This document shows positions 24,362 through 32,797 of a DNA stretch of 64,000 bases, piece after piece (within the stretch, counting starts at the first letter, position 1; every line of letters starts with the position of its first letter). The stretch lies in assembly GCA_947495295.1 (NCBI GenBank), contig CANLYJ010000005.1:186001-250000 (forward strand). Reading direction: 5' to 3'. The translations under genes were made by a program, and so were the position numbers. This stretch comes from an uncultured Paracoccaceae bacterium (GTDB lineage: Bacteria; Pseudomonadota; Alphaproteobacteria; Rhodobacterales; Rhodobacteraceae). The notes under the pieces were generated by a model. That model ran no database searches, had not been told where the DNA came from, and saw only the letters and a program-made list of their open reading frames with translations.

Positions 24362-25222
24362 ATGGAAAAAACCTTACTTTCATTTGGTCATGGCTATAGC
24401 GCACAGGCGCTGGCCCGTATCCTGTTGCCGCAGGATTGGCGCGTCATCGGCACCACAAGATCAGAGGATAAAGCCCCCCGCCTGATGGCTGATGGGGTGG
24501 AGCCGCGTATCTGGCCCGGTGCCGATATGATCCCGGCCCTGGACGCTGCCACGCATGTTCTGATTTCTGCCGCGCCGGGTGAAGATGGCGATCCTGTTCT
24601 GGCCGCATTGCAGGACGAAATTGCCGCCCGTGCCGGTCAGTTTGCCTGGGTTGGTTATCTGTCCACCACCGGTGTTTACGGCGATCATCAGGGCGATTGG
24701 GTGGATGAGGCGACCCCGCTGACCCCGTCCACCAAGCGCGGGATTGCCCGTGTCGCGGCAGAGGCCGCATGGGCCGATATCCCCGATCTGCCGCTGCATA
24801 TCTTTCGTCTTGCCGGGATTTATGGCCCGGGCCGTGGCCCGTTTTCCAAGGTCCGCAACGGCACCGCCCGTCGCATCATCAAACCGGGTCAGGTGTTCAG
24901 CCGGACCCATGTGGCCGATATCGCAAGGGTGCTTGCTGCATCCATCGCCCGCCCCAATCCGGGGGCTGCCTATAATGTCTGTGATGATGATCCCGCACCG
25001 CCTGAGGATGTGATCGCCTATGCTGCCGAATTGCTGGGCGTGCCTGTGCCGGAGGCCGAGGGCTTTGCGACTGCTGACATGACGCCCATGGCCCGCAGTT
25101 TCTATGCCGAAAGCAAGAAGGTGCGGAATGATCGGATCAAGGATGAGCTGGGTGTCGCGTTGCTTTATCCTGATTATCGCAGCGGGCTTAAGGCGTTACT
25201 GGCCCACGAAATCGGCGCCTGA
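24362..25222 (+). CDS. NAD-dependent epimerase/SDR-type protein (YeeZ-like)
   Basis: The 286-residue extended-SDR-like protein has an atypical N-terminal nucleotide motif LSFGHGYSAQALARIL, in the form seen in YeeZ-type proteins. YLSTTGVYGDHQGDWVDEATPLTPSTKRG carries the STTGVYG strand end, and HIFRLAGIYGPGRGPFSKVRNG and NVCDDDPAPPEDVIAYAAELLGV are usual in this subgroup. The canonical YxxxK is replaced around TPSTKRG, so catalysis is uncertain. It lies 41 bases after the RNA methyltransferase on the same strand. Its end overlaps the convergent membrane protein gene by 35 bases. Confidence 0.85.
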   Translation: MEKTLLSFGHGYSAQALARILLPQDWRVIGTTRSEDKAPRLMADGVEPRIWPGADMIPALDAATHVLISAAPGEDGDPVLAALQDEIAARAGQFAWVGYLSTTGVYGDHQGDWVDEATPLTPSTKRGIARVAAEAAWADIPDLPLHIFRLAGIYGPGRGPFSKVRNGTARRIIKPGQVFSRTHVADIARVLAASIARPNPGAAYNVCDDDPAPPEDVIAYAAELLGVPVPEAEGFATADMTPMARSFYAESKKVRNDRIKDELGVALLYPDYRSGLKALLAHEIGA

Positions 25223-25847
25223 CGGCCCAGGCCAGCCCCGCATAGATCAGCAGCAGCACAACCGCCGTGGCGATGTTGCTGCCGTAAAAGATCATCCGTT
25301 GCGGCAATTCCAGATTATTCAGGAACGGGTAGGGCAGGCCGGAGGTGACATCCCCGACCGGTTTGGCGTTAAACCGCTGCACGATCAGTTCGGCCCAAAG
25401 CACATAGGCCCCGATCACCCCCAGCAGCCAGCCGATGGCCGTTTGCAGTTTGCGAAAGCTGCGATGGATGAACACCGCATCGATGACCTGCAACAGCGGC
25501 CCCAGCCCGTGCAGGTAAAGTTCCAGATGCCAGATTCCCAGTTCGCCGTTTCGTGTAACGGAGTTCGGGTCTGCGAAGTAAAGCCGCCAGTACAAGAAGA
25601 CGACCATGGTGTTCAGCACTGCTACCATGCTGACCAGCCCGTCCCAGCGATTTTCGCTGCGCCCTTCTTCGATTGCCATCATCCGGCTGGCTGCAAAGAA
25701 GGACAGGAACAGTGCCCAGATTGTCAGAAATCGAAACGGCCCCCCGAAATTCCCGCTGAAATCCCCGAGGATCAGCATCCGCAGGCAATAGCCCGCAGCC
25801 AGCAAAAAAACCATCCAACGGTAGACAAGCACAGGGCGTAGGTTCAT
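25188..25847 (-). CDS. FAR-17a/AIG1-like (Pr6Pr) integral membrane protein
   Basis: The 219-residue protein has about six membrane helices. The FAR-17a/AIG1 pattern is visible: a first helix with VLVYRWMVFLLAAGYCLRMLI, LNTMVVFLYWRLYF, LELYLHGLGPLLQVIDAVFIHRSF with the family histidine, and YVLWAELIVQRFNAKPVG followed by YPFLNNLELPQR. Eukaryotic relatives are threonine-dependent lipid hydrolases; bacterial members are uncharacterised. I start at the ATG at 25847 because AAAGG lies 7 bases upstream; the ATG at 25874 has no ribosome site. It diverges from the T6SS forward arm. Confidence 0.8.
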   Translation of the reverse strand: MNLRPVLVYRWMVFLLAAGYCLRMLILGDFSGNFGGPFRFLTIWALFLSFFAASRMMAIEEGRSENRWDGLVSMVAVLNTMVVFLYWRLYFADPNSVTRNGELGIWHLELYLHGLGPLLQVIDAVFIHRSFRKLQTAIGWLLGVIGAYVLWAELIVQRFNAKPVGDVTSGLPYPFLNNLELPQRMIFYGSNIATAVVLLLIYAGLAWAVRRRFRGPVTP

Positions 25848-25913
25848 CGCGGGCCTTTCGATTTCAATCAGCATGTATCGCGGCGTGTGCCTTGGTCCAG
25901 TCTGACCATACGT

Positions 25914-25944
25914 CACGGTTTTGTGGCGGTGATCCAAAACCGTG
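25914..25944. promoter_or_regulatory. 10-bp inverted repeat upstream of the T6SS forward arm
   Basis: CACGGTTTTG (25914-25923) and CAAAACCGTG (25935-25944) are perfect arms with centres 21 bases apart. It is the only notable dyad in the divergent gap between the membrane protein and the first T6SS gene. A TTGACG follows at 25946, but I find no convincing -10. It is a candidate operator or an RNA leader hairpin. Confidence 0.5.
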
Positions 25945-26011
25945 CTTGACGCCTGCGGTTCAACTGCTGAAACTCTGCATTACTGCTGATTGTATTGAAT
26001 TTGGTCTTTTC

Positions 26012-26608
26012 ATGTCCCCAGATGACGCCCCGCCACTTGAAGAGGAAAAGACCCGTCCCCCGGCGGTGGCGACCCGATATGATACGTTGGCCGATCTTTA
26101 TCAGGCGATCCCGCAATTGGCCGAAGTGACCCAGCAGCGCCCCCGCCCCGAGGAAGAGGCGCTGGATTATCTGATGCGCCTGCGCCAATCCACGACCCCC
26201 GAAGAGGCGATTACAGTGACCGCCTTTGCCATCCAGCCAAAGCTGGCCATTTGGTGGTGTCACGAATGCCTGCGCAATATGCCCGATGCCCTGACCCCGC
26301 TGGACCGGCAGATGATGGAACTGGTCGCATCCTGGATCGGTCGCCCTGACAATGCATTGCGGCATCATGTGATGCGCGAGGCGCTTTTCGCCCCGGCCAA
26401 GTCCCCGGGCGTTCATCTGGCTTTGGCTGTGGGCTGGTCAGGCGGGTCGATTGCCCCCAATGACCCCGCGCCCGTCCATCCCAGCCGCGCCCCAAAGGCG
26501 ATCAACACATCGATCCTGTCCTGTCTGGCCCGTGCTGACCTGTCCCGTCGCCCGATCTTTCTGGCCCGCTTCATCGACATGGCGGAATCGCTTTTCAAGG
26601 TTTATTAG
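26012..26608 (+). CDS. T6SS-associated DUF6931-type protein
   Basis: The 198-residue cytoplasmic protein has an acidic, proline-rich start, then an alpha-helical region with EEALDYLMRLRQSTTPEEAITVTAFAIQPKLAIWWCHECLRNM and HLALAVGWSGGSIAPND. These resemble, from memory, the DUF6931 proteins encoded beside T6SS genes in Rhodobacterales. I start at the ATG at 26012; the frame upstream is intergenic. It is first in the forward arm, 37 bases before tagH. The biochemical role is unknown. Confidence 0.75.
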   Translation: MSPDDAPPLEEEKTRPPAVATRYDTLADLYQAIPQLAEVTQQRPRPEEEALDYLMRLRQSTTPEEAITVTAFAIQPKLAIWWCHECLRNMPDALTPLDRQMMELVASWIGRPDNALRHHVMREALFAPAKSPGVHLALAVGWSGGSIAPNDPAPVHPSRAPKAINTSILSCLARADLSRRPIFLARFIDMAESLFKVY

Positions 26609-26645
26609 CGGGTTCACGGTTTCATTTGATTAGGTACGACGCTGC

Positions 26646-27890
26646 ATGACCCTGACGTTGCGGATCGAGAATTATGACAGTCTGCCGGATGGCGGGCCGA
26701 CCTCGGTCACGGTGACGGGGCAGGGGCTGACTGTGGGCCGGTCGTCGTCATCCGACTGGTCCTTGCCTGATCCGCAGCGCCATATCTCGAGCCGTCATTT
26801 CGAGGTCATCTATCGCGATAATGCCTATTTCCTGAAGGATCTGTCGACCAACGGTGTCTTTCTGGATGGTCAGCGTCATCGGATCGAAGGTGAATACCTG
26901 TTGCAGCAGGGGGACCGTTTTCAGGTTGGTCATTACTTTATCGTCGTGCAGTTGGGTGCGGGTGCTCCTGCTTCTGCGCCGGCGCTTGATCCGACGCCAC
27001 CCCCGCCCCCGGCAGTTGATGACAGCGATCCCTGGGCGGTTGATTCTGCCCCTGCCGCCCCGATTGATGTGAACCCCCGCCCGGATCCACGTGCGTTTGA
27101 GGATTTTGCGAGCGATTTCATTGTGAACCCTGTGCCGCCGCCTGCGGCCACGCCTGCACCTGTCCCGGCTGCCGCCCCATCGCCGCTGAGCGGATCGGAA
27201 TCCCCGTTTGGTGATGGTCCCGCCCCTTCGGCGCCGCCCCCTGTCGCATCGCCGGTTCCCGCCCCCGCCCCGATGCCGGCTGCGGCACCACCACAGGCGG
27301 CTGTGTCGGATAATGGCGCCGCCGTTTTGGCTGCGTTTTGCGAAGGTGCGGGTCTGCCCGCGCCGCCTGCCGGTACGTCTGCGGATGCCACGGCGCTCGC
27401 GCGTGAACTGGGCCGCACGATGCAGCAATCTGCTGCCGCATTGATGGCATTGTTGCAGGATCGTGCCGCTGCCAAGCAGTTTACCCGCGGTGGTGACCGC
27501 ACCATGATGGGGGCGGCCAATAACAACCCGCTGAAGTTCCTGCCCGACCCCGCGCAGGCGCTTGAGGTTATGTTTTTGCAACCGCGCGAGGGGTTCATGA
27601 CCGGGGGCGAGGGCATGACGTCGGCCTTACAGGATGTCAAAACCCACCAGATGGCGGTTTTTGCCGCGATTCAGCCTGCCCTGATCAAGCTGTTGGAGGA
27701 TTTATCCCCCGAAGCGATTGAAGAGGCGACGGGCGGCGGGTTGCTGGCGGGTGGGCGTCGCAAATCCTGGGACGAATTTGTCAAACGCTGGGACGCCAAG
27801 GCTGCCAATACCGAAAATGGTATGCTGGATGTGTTCCTGCGCCATTTCGCGGAAAGCTATGCCGCCGCTGTTGCCGCATCGCGCGAATAG
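26646..27890 (+). CDS. tagH: T6SS FHA-domain protein TagH
   Basis: The 414-residue protein has an N-terminal forkhead-associated domain (about residues 25-100: LTVGRSSSSDWSLPDP, ISSRHFEVIYRDNAYFLKDLSTNGVFLDG) that binds phosphothreonine. A long Pro/Ala-rich linker (about 105-215) follows, then the VI_FHA C-terminal domain (LKFLPDPAQALEVMFLQPREGFMTGGEGMTSALQDVKTHQMAVFAA). In Agrobacterium and Pseudomonas T6SSs, Fha binds a partner phosphorylated by PpkA and licenses firing. The likely partner here is TssL, whose N-terminus has three TV/I/W-x-GG motifs. It lies 130 bases upstream of tssA. Confidence 0.93.
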   Translation: MTLTLRIENYDSLPDGGPTSVTVTGQGLTVGRSSSSDWSLPDPQRHISSRHFEVIYRDNAYFLKDLSTNGVFLDGQRHRIEGEYLLQQGDRFQVGHYFIVVQLGAGAPASAPALDPTPPPPPAVDDSDPWAVDSAPAAPIDVNPRPDPRAFEDFASDFIVNPVPPPAATPAPVPAAAPSPLSGSESPFGDGPAPSAPPPVASPVPAPAPMPAAAPPQAAVSDNGAAVLAAFCEGAGLPAPPAGTSADATALARELGRTMQQSAAALMALLQDRAAAKQFTRGGDRTMMGAANNNPLKFLPDPAQALEVMFLQPREGFMTGGEGMTSALQDVKTHQMAVFAAIQPALIKLLEDLSPEAIEEATGGGLLAGGRRKSWDEFVKRWDAKAANTENGMLDVFLRHFAESYAAAVAASRE

Positions 27891-28020
27891 GCAACACTGT
27901 CGCAAGGGTCTGGAATCCCTTGCTTGACCCTTGCCCGCCTGCACGGCACCTTGCTGTGTGTGAATATTTTATTGGTTTTGTATTGGTTACCGGATTGCTG
28001 CCTGCCGCGAAGGATATGTC

Positions 28021-29370
28021 ATGAGTTTTGACTGGCTCACCGCCCCGGTGTCAGATGACGCCCCTTGCGGCCCTGACCTGGAAGCCACGGACGAGCCTGC
28101 ATTCGTCGATTACTACTACGAAGCCGAGAGCCGGATGCCGGAGCGGTATTTCCTGCCCGGTATCAAGGGGCCGGATGATGAGTTTACCCCCGGCACCCTG
28201 TTTGATCCCAAGTCGATCCCCCATGCCACCGAGAAAAAGACGATAACCGCGTTGCTGGAACGCAGCCGCGATGTCCGTCTTTTGTCATTGTTGGCCCGGA
28301 TGATGATCCTTGCGGGCCGTTTGCCTGATTTTGCCGACGCGCTGGAAGGTCTTGCGCTGGTGATGGAGACGTTTCCGGCGGATGTGCACCCGCTTGACGG
28401 GTCAGAACGCCGTGGTGCGATTGATGAGCTAAGCGGGTCCAGTACGGTGCTGCTGCCGTTGCAATATGCCAATCTGGCCGGTGCCGGAGAGGTATCATTG
28501 CGCCGCTATACCGTTGCCAATGGTGCGGCGGAGCCGCGCGAAGGCGAGGTGGGGCTAAGCAGTGGCACGATGCTGTCTGAACTGGCGGCGCCAGGCAATA
28601 GTCAGGCGGTCGAGGCATCCCATGCTGCATTGTCCAAGGCTGCGGATGCGCTGGCGCGCATCAACTCGGCCTGTTTGCGGCTTGATGCCCCGTTCACCCC
28701 GGCCTTGTCGCAAACGCAAAGCCTGATTGCTGATATCCAAAAGCTGATCAATGATGGTCGCAGTGATCTGGCGCTGTGGTCTGCCGATGGCGTATCTGCC
28801 CCCGCACCAGAAGCAGCACCCGCTGATCAGGCAGAAACGCCGGATGAAGATGCAGCGCCAGACGCCGCCGCACCCGCAGCCTCGGCTTTGGTTCCCAGCA
28901 CAAGCGTGCCCAATCGTGCCGCCGCCTTGCAGATCCTGACCACGTTGGAATCCTATCTTGCCACGCATGAACCCGCCGCCCCGTCACTGCTGTTGATCAC
29001 GCAGGCCCGGTTGCTGGTCGGTCGCCCGCTGGTTGAAGCGATTGAAACGCTGATGCCCGAGCAGGCCAATCAGACCAAGATGACATTCGGCGGCGATAGC
29101 GGTTTCGTGCTATATATGGACCGGCTGAAGATGCTGGCTGGCGAAGGCGCAGGCCAGGCCAGCCCTGATGTTGATGCCGATCCCGGCCCGCCGCCGGTGA
29201 TCGAAAACCGGGCCAGTGTTGCCCCGTTGATCGGTTCTGTCGAAGAGTATTTTCGCATCCGCGAACCGGCCAGCCCGATCCCGGTTTTGCTGTTCAAGGC
29301 GCGGACATATCTGGACAAGGATTTTGCGGCGATTGTCGCAGATTTGTTACCGCCAGCGGCTCCTGTGTGA
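28021..29370 (+). CDS. tssA: T6SS protein TssA (ImpA family)
   Basis: The 449-residue protein has the ImpA N-terminal domain at about residues 5-125 (DWLTAPVSDDAPCGPDLEATDEPAFVDYYYEAESR, DVRLLSLLARMMILAGRLPDFADALEGLALVMETFPADVHP). An acidic Ala/Pro linker follows near 260-285. The C-terminal part holds two copies of the motif normally found once at the end of short TssA proteins: EPAAPSLLLITQARLLVGRP near 315 and EPASPIPVLLFKARTYLDKD near 420. TssA organises baseplate and sheath assembly. The gap of about 100 bases to tssB ends with the ribosome site GAGGAGAG. Confidence 0.9.
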   Translation: MSFDWLTAPVSDDAPCGPDLEATDEPAFVDYYYEAESRMPERYFLPGIKGPDDEFTPGTLFDPKSIPHATEKKTITALLERSRDVRLLSLLARMMILAGRLPDFADALEGLALVMETFPADVHPLDGSERRGAIDELSGSSTVLLPLQYANLAGAGEVSLRRYTVANGAAEPREGEVGLSSGTMLSELAAPGNSQAVEASHAALSKAADALARINSACLRLDAPFTPALSQTQSLIADIQKLINDGRSDLALWSADGVSAPAPEAAPADQAETPDEDAAPDAAAPAASALVPSTSVPNRAAALQILTTLESYLATHEPAAPSLLLITQARLLVGRPLVEAIETLMPEQANQTKMTFGGDSGFVLYMDRLKMLAGEGAGQASPDVDADPGPPPVIENRASVAPLIGSVEEYFRIREPASPIPVLLFKARTYLDKDFAAIVADLLPPAAPV

Positions 29371-29471
29371 TTGAGCACATACAACCAGAGTTTGCATGTG
29401 TTATGGTGCGAATGCCGTTGACTTCAAAGGGAAGACAAAGTTTCATGTTGCCGATGTTGAGGAGAGATTAG

Positions 29472-29999
29472 ATGCCATCAGATTCCGCCACTGGATTTAT
29501 CAAACGCAATCGCCCGCCACGGGTAAATATCTCTTACGCTGATCCGTATGATAGTGAGAAAATGGTTGAGCTGCCATTTGTCATGGGCGTGATGTCTGAT
29601 CTGTCGGGAAATGCCTCGAAGGTTGAAAAGCCTGCCTTGGCTGAACGCAACTTTACCGATGTCACCGCTGCCACGCTGGATGACTATATGGCGAGTGTTT
29701 CGCCCGCCCTGTCCTTTGCTGTTGATAACAAGCTGGACCCCGATAGTGGCACCAAGCTTGGCGTGAACCTTGAGTTTTCATCGATGGATGATTTTGGCCC
29801 GGCACAGGTGGCCCGTCAGGTGCCCGCCCTTGCCAAGCTGCTGGAGGCCCGTGAACAGCTGGCAAACCTGTCGCGCTATATGAACGGCAAGTCAAAAGCG
29901 CAGGACCATCTGAAAGCGTTGCTGGAAGACCCGGAATTGATGGCCGCACTGGCCGAGGCCAACAAGGCCGATGAAGAAAATGACGACGATACAGAATAA
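29472..29999 (+). CDS. tssB: T6SS contractile sheath small subunit TssB
   Basis: This is the 175-residue VipA-type protein: FIKRNRPPRVNISYADPYDSEKMVELPFVMGVMSDLSG, FTDVTAATLDDYMASVSPALSFAVDNKL and the C-terminal helix LAKLLEAREQLANLSRYMNGKSKAQDHLKALLEDPEL are the family blocks. It polymerises with TssC into the sheath. Length and order (B before C) are canonical. GAGGAG precedes the start. Confidence 0.96.
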   Translation: MPSDSATGFIKRNRPPRVNISYADPYDSEKMVELPFVMGVMSDLSGNASKVEKPALAERNFTDVTAATLDDYMASVSPALSFAVDNKLDPDSGTKLGVNLEFSSMDDFGPAQVARQVPALAKLLEAREQLANLSRYMNGKSKAQDHLKALLEDPELMAALAEANKADEENDDDTE

Positions 30000-30054
30000 A
30001 ACGCCGTGATGCGGCGTATACTTATTGGATCGCGGATCAACAGGAAGATGTGAA

Positions 30055-31548
30055 ATGGCAGAAGACGCGCAACAACAAGACGCTCAGGTCCAGGAAGGGC
30101 TCAGCGAGCTTGACGAATTCTCTGATATCCTCAAGCAGACGATCAAGCCTCGGACGGATGAGGCCGCCAAGGAGGTGGACAACGCCGTTGTTACCCTTGT
30201 TCGCGAGGCGTTGGATGACCAGACGGTCATCTCCGAGGATATCATCGACACAATCGGTGCGATGCTGGCCAAGATCGACAAGAAGCTGACCGAACAGGTC
30301 AACCAGATCATTCACGCCCCCGACTTTCAGGAGTTGGAAAGCAGCTGGCGTGGTCTGGCTTATACCGTCAATAATTCAGAGACCGACAGTTCCCTTCGGG
30401 TGAACGTCATGAATGTGTCCAAGGGCGAGCTGAAAAGCGAACTGCGCCGTTATCCCGGTGCCAAATGGGACAAGAGCCCGCTGTTCACCAAGATTTATGA
30501 GCAGGAATTCGGCACCATGGGTGGCAAACCCTTTGGCGTGTTGATCGGCGACTATTATTTCGATCATTCCAGCGGTGATGTTGGCCTGTTGCGCGATATG
30601 TCCAAGATTGCGGCGACTGCGCATGCGCCCTTCATCTCATCCGCTGCGCCTACATTGCTGGGCATGGATAACTGGACCGAGATGCCAAACCCTGCTGATC
30701 TGTCCGAGATTTTCGACACCCCCGATTACGCCGCATGGAACAGCCTGCGTGATAGCGAGAATTCCCGTTATCTGGCGCTGACCCTGCCGCGCGCCTTGTC
30801 CCGCGAACCTTACACGCAGGATGGCTCGGCCGTGGTTGAGGAGTTTGATTTCGTCGAAGAGACCGATGGCCACGAAGGCAATCAATATGCCTGGATGAAT
30901 GCCGCCCATGCGATGGCATCCAATATCAACCGCGCCCATAAGGAACATGGTTGGACCGTGAAAATCCGTGGCGTCCAGTCCGGTGGTGAGGTGATCAACC
31001 TGCCCACCCATACCTTTGATACCGGCGACGGGTCCAAGGATATGAAAATCCCCACCGAAGTGTCCATCACCGATCGTCGTGAGGGTGAGTTGAGCAAGGC
31101 GGGCCTGATTGGCCTGATCCACCGCAAACATACTGACAAGGCGGCCTTTATCGGTGCCCAGTCGCTGTATCGTCCCAAGAAATATGTCGATGATCTGGCG
31201 ACCGCCTCTGACAATATGTCGTCGCGTATCCCTTATATCTTTGCTGTTTCGCGCTTTAGCCACTACCTGAAATGCATGGTGCGCGACAAGATTGGCCAAA
31301 GCCCTGATCGCATCCAGTTGGAGAAAGATCTGCAAACCTGGATTAACAAGTATGTCTCTGCGAACCCTGAAAGCGCCACCGAGAAAGAGAAGGCCAAGAA
31401 GCCTTTGGCCGGTGCGACGGTGCAGGTCATAGAAGACGAGGAAAACCCCGGCTACTACATGGGCAAGTTTTTCCTCAAACCGCACTTCCAGATGGAAGGC
31501 ATGGATATCGGCATGAGCCTGGTGTCCAAGCTGCCTAGCGGCAAATGA
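30055..31548 (+). CDS. tssC: T6SS contractile sheath large subunit TssC
   Basis: The 497-residue VipB-type protein has the conserved SSWRGLAYTVNNSETDSSLRVNVMNVSKGEL, GTMGGKPFGVLIGDYYFDHSSGDVGLLRDMSKIAATAHAPFISSA and FAVSRFSHYLKCMVRDKIG blocks. I start at the ATG at 30055, 8 bases after AGGAAG; the frame upstream lacks signals. It interlocks with TssB to form the sheath that ClpV recycles. It is followed 66 bases later by hcp. Confidence 0.97.
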   Translation: MAEDAQQQDAQVQEGLSELDEFSDILKQTIKPRTDEAAKEVDNAVVTLVREALDDQTVISEDIIDTIGAMLAKIDKKLTEQVNQIIHAPDFQELESSWRGLAYTVNNSETDSSLRVNVMNVSKGELKSELRRYPGAKWDKSPLFTKIYEQEFGTMGGKPFGVLIGDYYFDHSSGDVGLLRDMSKIAATAHAPFISSAAPTLLGMDNWTEMPNPADLSEIFDTPDYAAWNSLRDSENSRYLALTLPRALSREPYTQDGSAVVEEFDFVEETDGHEGNQYAWMNAAHAMASNINRAHKEHGWTVKIRGVQSGGEVINLPTHTFDTGDGSKDMKIPTEVSITDRREGELSKAGLIGLIHRKHTDKAAFIGAQSLYRPKKYVDDLATASDNMSSRIPYIFAVSRFSHYLKCMVRDKIGQSPDRIQLEKDLQTWINKYVSANPESATEKEKAKKPLAGATVQVIEDEENPGYYMGKFFLKPHFQMEGMDIGMSLVSKLPSGK

Positions 31549-31614
31549 CGACCCCTCCCCCCACCAACACGTTAGCGCATTTCATCACGCTGACGGCCAA
31601 AACGGAGTAATATA

Positions 31615-32112
31615 ATGGCTGTTGATATTTTTCTTAAACTCTCAAACAACATCAAGGGTGAATCCCAGGATTCGACCCATATGGACGAAATTGACGTCCT
31701 GGCATGGAACTGGGGTATGTCCCAGTCTGGCACAACCCATGTTGGCGCCGGTGGCGGTGGCGGCAAGGTCAATATTCAGGACATTTCCCTGACCAAATAT
31801 GTTGATCTGGCATCCAACGACCTGATCAAGCGTTGCGCATCTGGTGAGCACATCGAAAACGGTGAACTGATTGTGCGCAAGTCCGGCGGTGCCGCCCCTG
31901 TGGAGTATTTCCGCTTCAAGCTGGAAAACATCATGATCACGTCCTATGCGACAGGCGGTTCCAAGGATGGTCTGGACCGGATTCAGGAAAACCTGACCCT
32001 GAACTTCCGCAAGTTCGAAATCGCCTACACCCTGCAGGAAGCATCTGGCGCCGCTGGTGCTGAATCGCTGGCCGGCTGGGATGCTGCCGCGAACGAAGAG
32101 TGGAGCGCGTAA
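31615..32112 (+). CDS. hcp: T6SS inner-tube protein Hcp (TssD)
   Basis: The 165-residue protein starts MAVDIFLKLSNNIKGESQDS and has DEIDVLAWNWGMSQSGTTH, VNIQDISLTKYVDLASNDLIKRCASGEH and the closing FRKFEIAYTLQ strand, all Hcp hallmarks. It stacks as hexamers into the tube and is secreted. The region TTHVGAGGGGGKVNIQD has an unusually glycine-rich loop. A GC-rich stem-loop follows the gene, which would let hcp message exceed that of downstream genes. Confidence 0.97.
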   Translation: MAVDIFLKLSNNIKGESQDSTHMDEIDVLAWNWGMSQSGTTHVGAGGGGGKVNIQDISLTKYVDLASNDLIKRCASGEHIENGELIVRKSGGAAPVEYFRFKLENIMITSYATGGSKDGLDRIQENLTLNFRKFEIAYTLQEASGAAGAESLAGWDAAANEEWSA

Positions 32113-32150
32113 TCGGCCATTTGCCGATGACATTGCAAAACGACAGTTTT

Positions 32151-32170
32151 CGGGGCCCTTTGCGGCCCCG
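32151..32170 (+). terminator. GC-rich stem-loop after hcp
   Basis: 7-bp arms CGGGGCC and GGCCCCG surround a 6-base loop, 38 bases after the hcp stop and followed by AATTTCCTT. As the operon evidently continues into tssE, it may be a partial terminator or a message-stabilising 3' end for hcp. Confidence 0.6.
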
Positions 32171-32209
32171 AATTTCCTTGAGATGTCAGATTTTATCTAG
32201 CTGCCTGTC

Positions 32210-32797
32210 ATGAATACGAACTCGTCAGATCGCAAATCCGCTGGCCGGTCCGACCCAAAGGACCGCCGCCAGATATCGCTGATGCATGTGTTTCGCGCCG
32301 CCCGTGCCAGTGGCGATGCGGGCAAGGACGAAGCCAATTATCAAGACGGTGCCCGCGAGATGACCGCCCGCAGTCAGGAACGCCGTATGGGCACCGACGA
32401 GGCCACATTGCGCGCCCATCTGACCGCTGATCTGGCCAGCCTGATGAATACGATCAATCTGGATGCCATCGTGCCGCTTGACGATGCCCCCTATGTGTCG
32501 AAATCCGTGATTAATTACGGTTTCGGCGACATGAGCGAGATGTCCAATTCGTCCCATGCTGGTCGCCAGATCGCCGCCCTGATCCGCGAGACGTTGATCG
32601 AGCATGAACCCCGCCTGATCGCCGACACGATCGAGATCAAGCTGGACCGTGATGAACAGGAGGCCACCCAGCGCCTGAGCTTTGATGTATCTGCCGAGAT
32701 GGTCGCCACCCCGGTTGATGTCCCGCTGGATTTCGTGGCCGAGGTTGATATGGGCGCCGGGAAAATTCAGATGACCCGTTTGCGGGTGCAGACATGA
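32210..32797 (+). CDS. tssE: T6SS baseplate protein TssE (gp25-like)
   Basis: The 195-residue protein contains the gp25-like wedge domain: LRAHLTADLASLMNTINLDAIVPLDDAPYVSKSVINYGFGDMSEMS, then IAALIRETLIEHEPRLIADTIEIKL. An N-terminal extension of about 60 charged residues contains MHVFRAARA. It joins TssF and TssG in the baseplate wedge. Its stop overlaps the tssF start (ATGA). Confidence 0.93.
   Translation: MNTNSSDRKSAGRSDPKDRRQISLMHVFRAARASGDAGKDEANYQDGAREMTARSQERRMGTDEATLRAHLTADLASLMNTINLDAIVPLDDAPYVSKSVINYGFGDMSEMSNSSHAGRQIAALIRETLIEHEPRLIADTIEIKLDRDEQEATQRLSFDVSAEMVATPVDVPLDFVAEVDMGAGKIQMTRLRVQT

Noticed and set aside
29371-29471. TTGACT before tssB as a possible internal promoter.
   Set aside because: No -10 element at a suitable distance; the gap is compatible with simple operon read-through.
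31615-32112. Hcp with a fused effector domain.
   Set aside because: The product ends shortly after the last Hcp strand; the 25-residue tail is too short for an effector domain.
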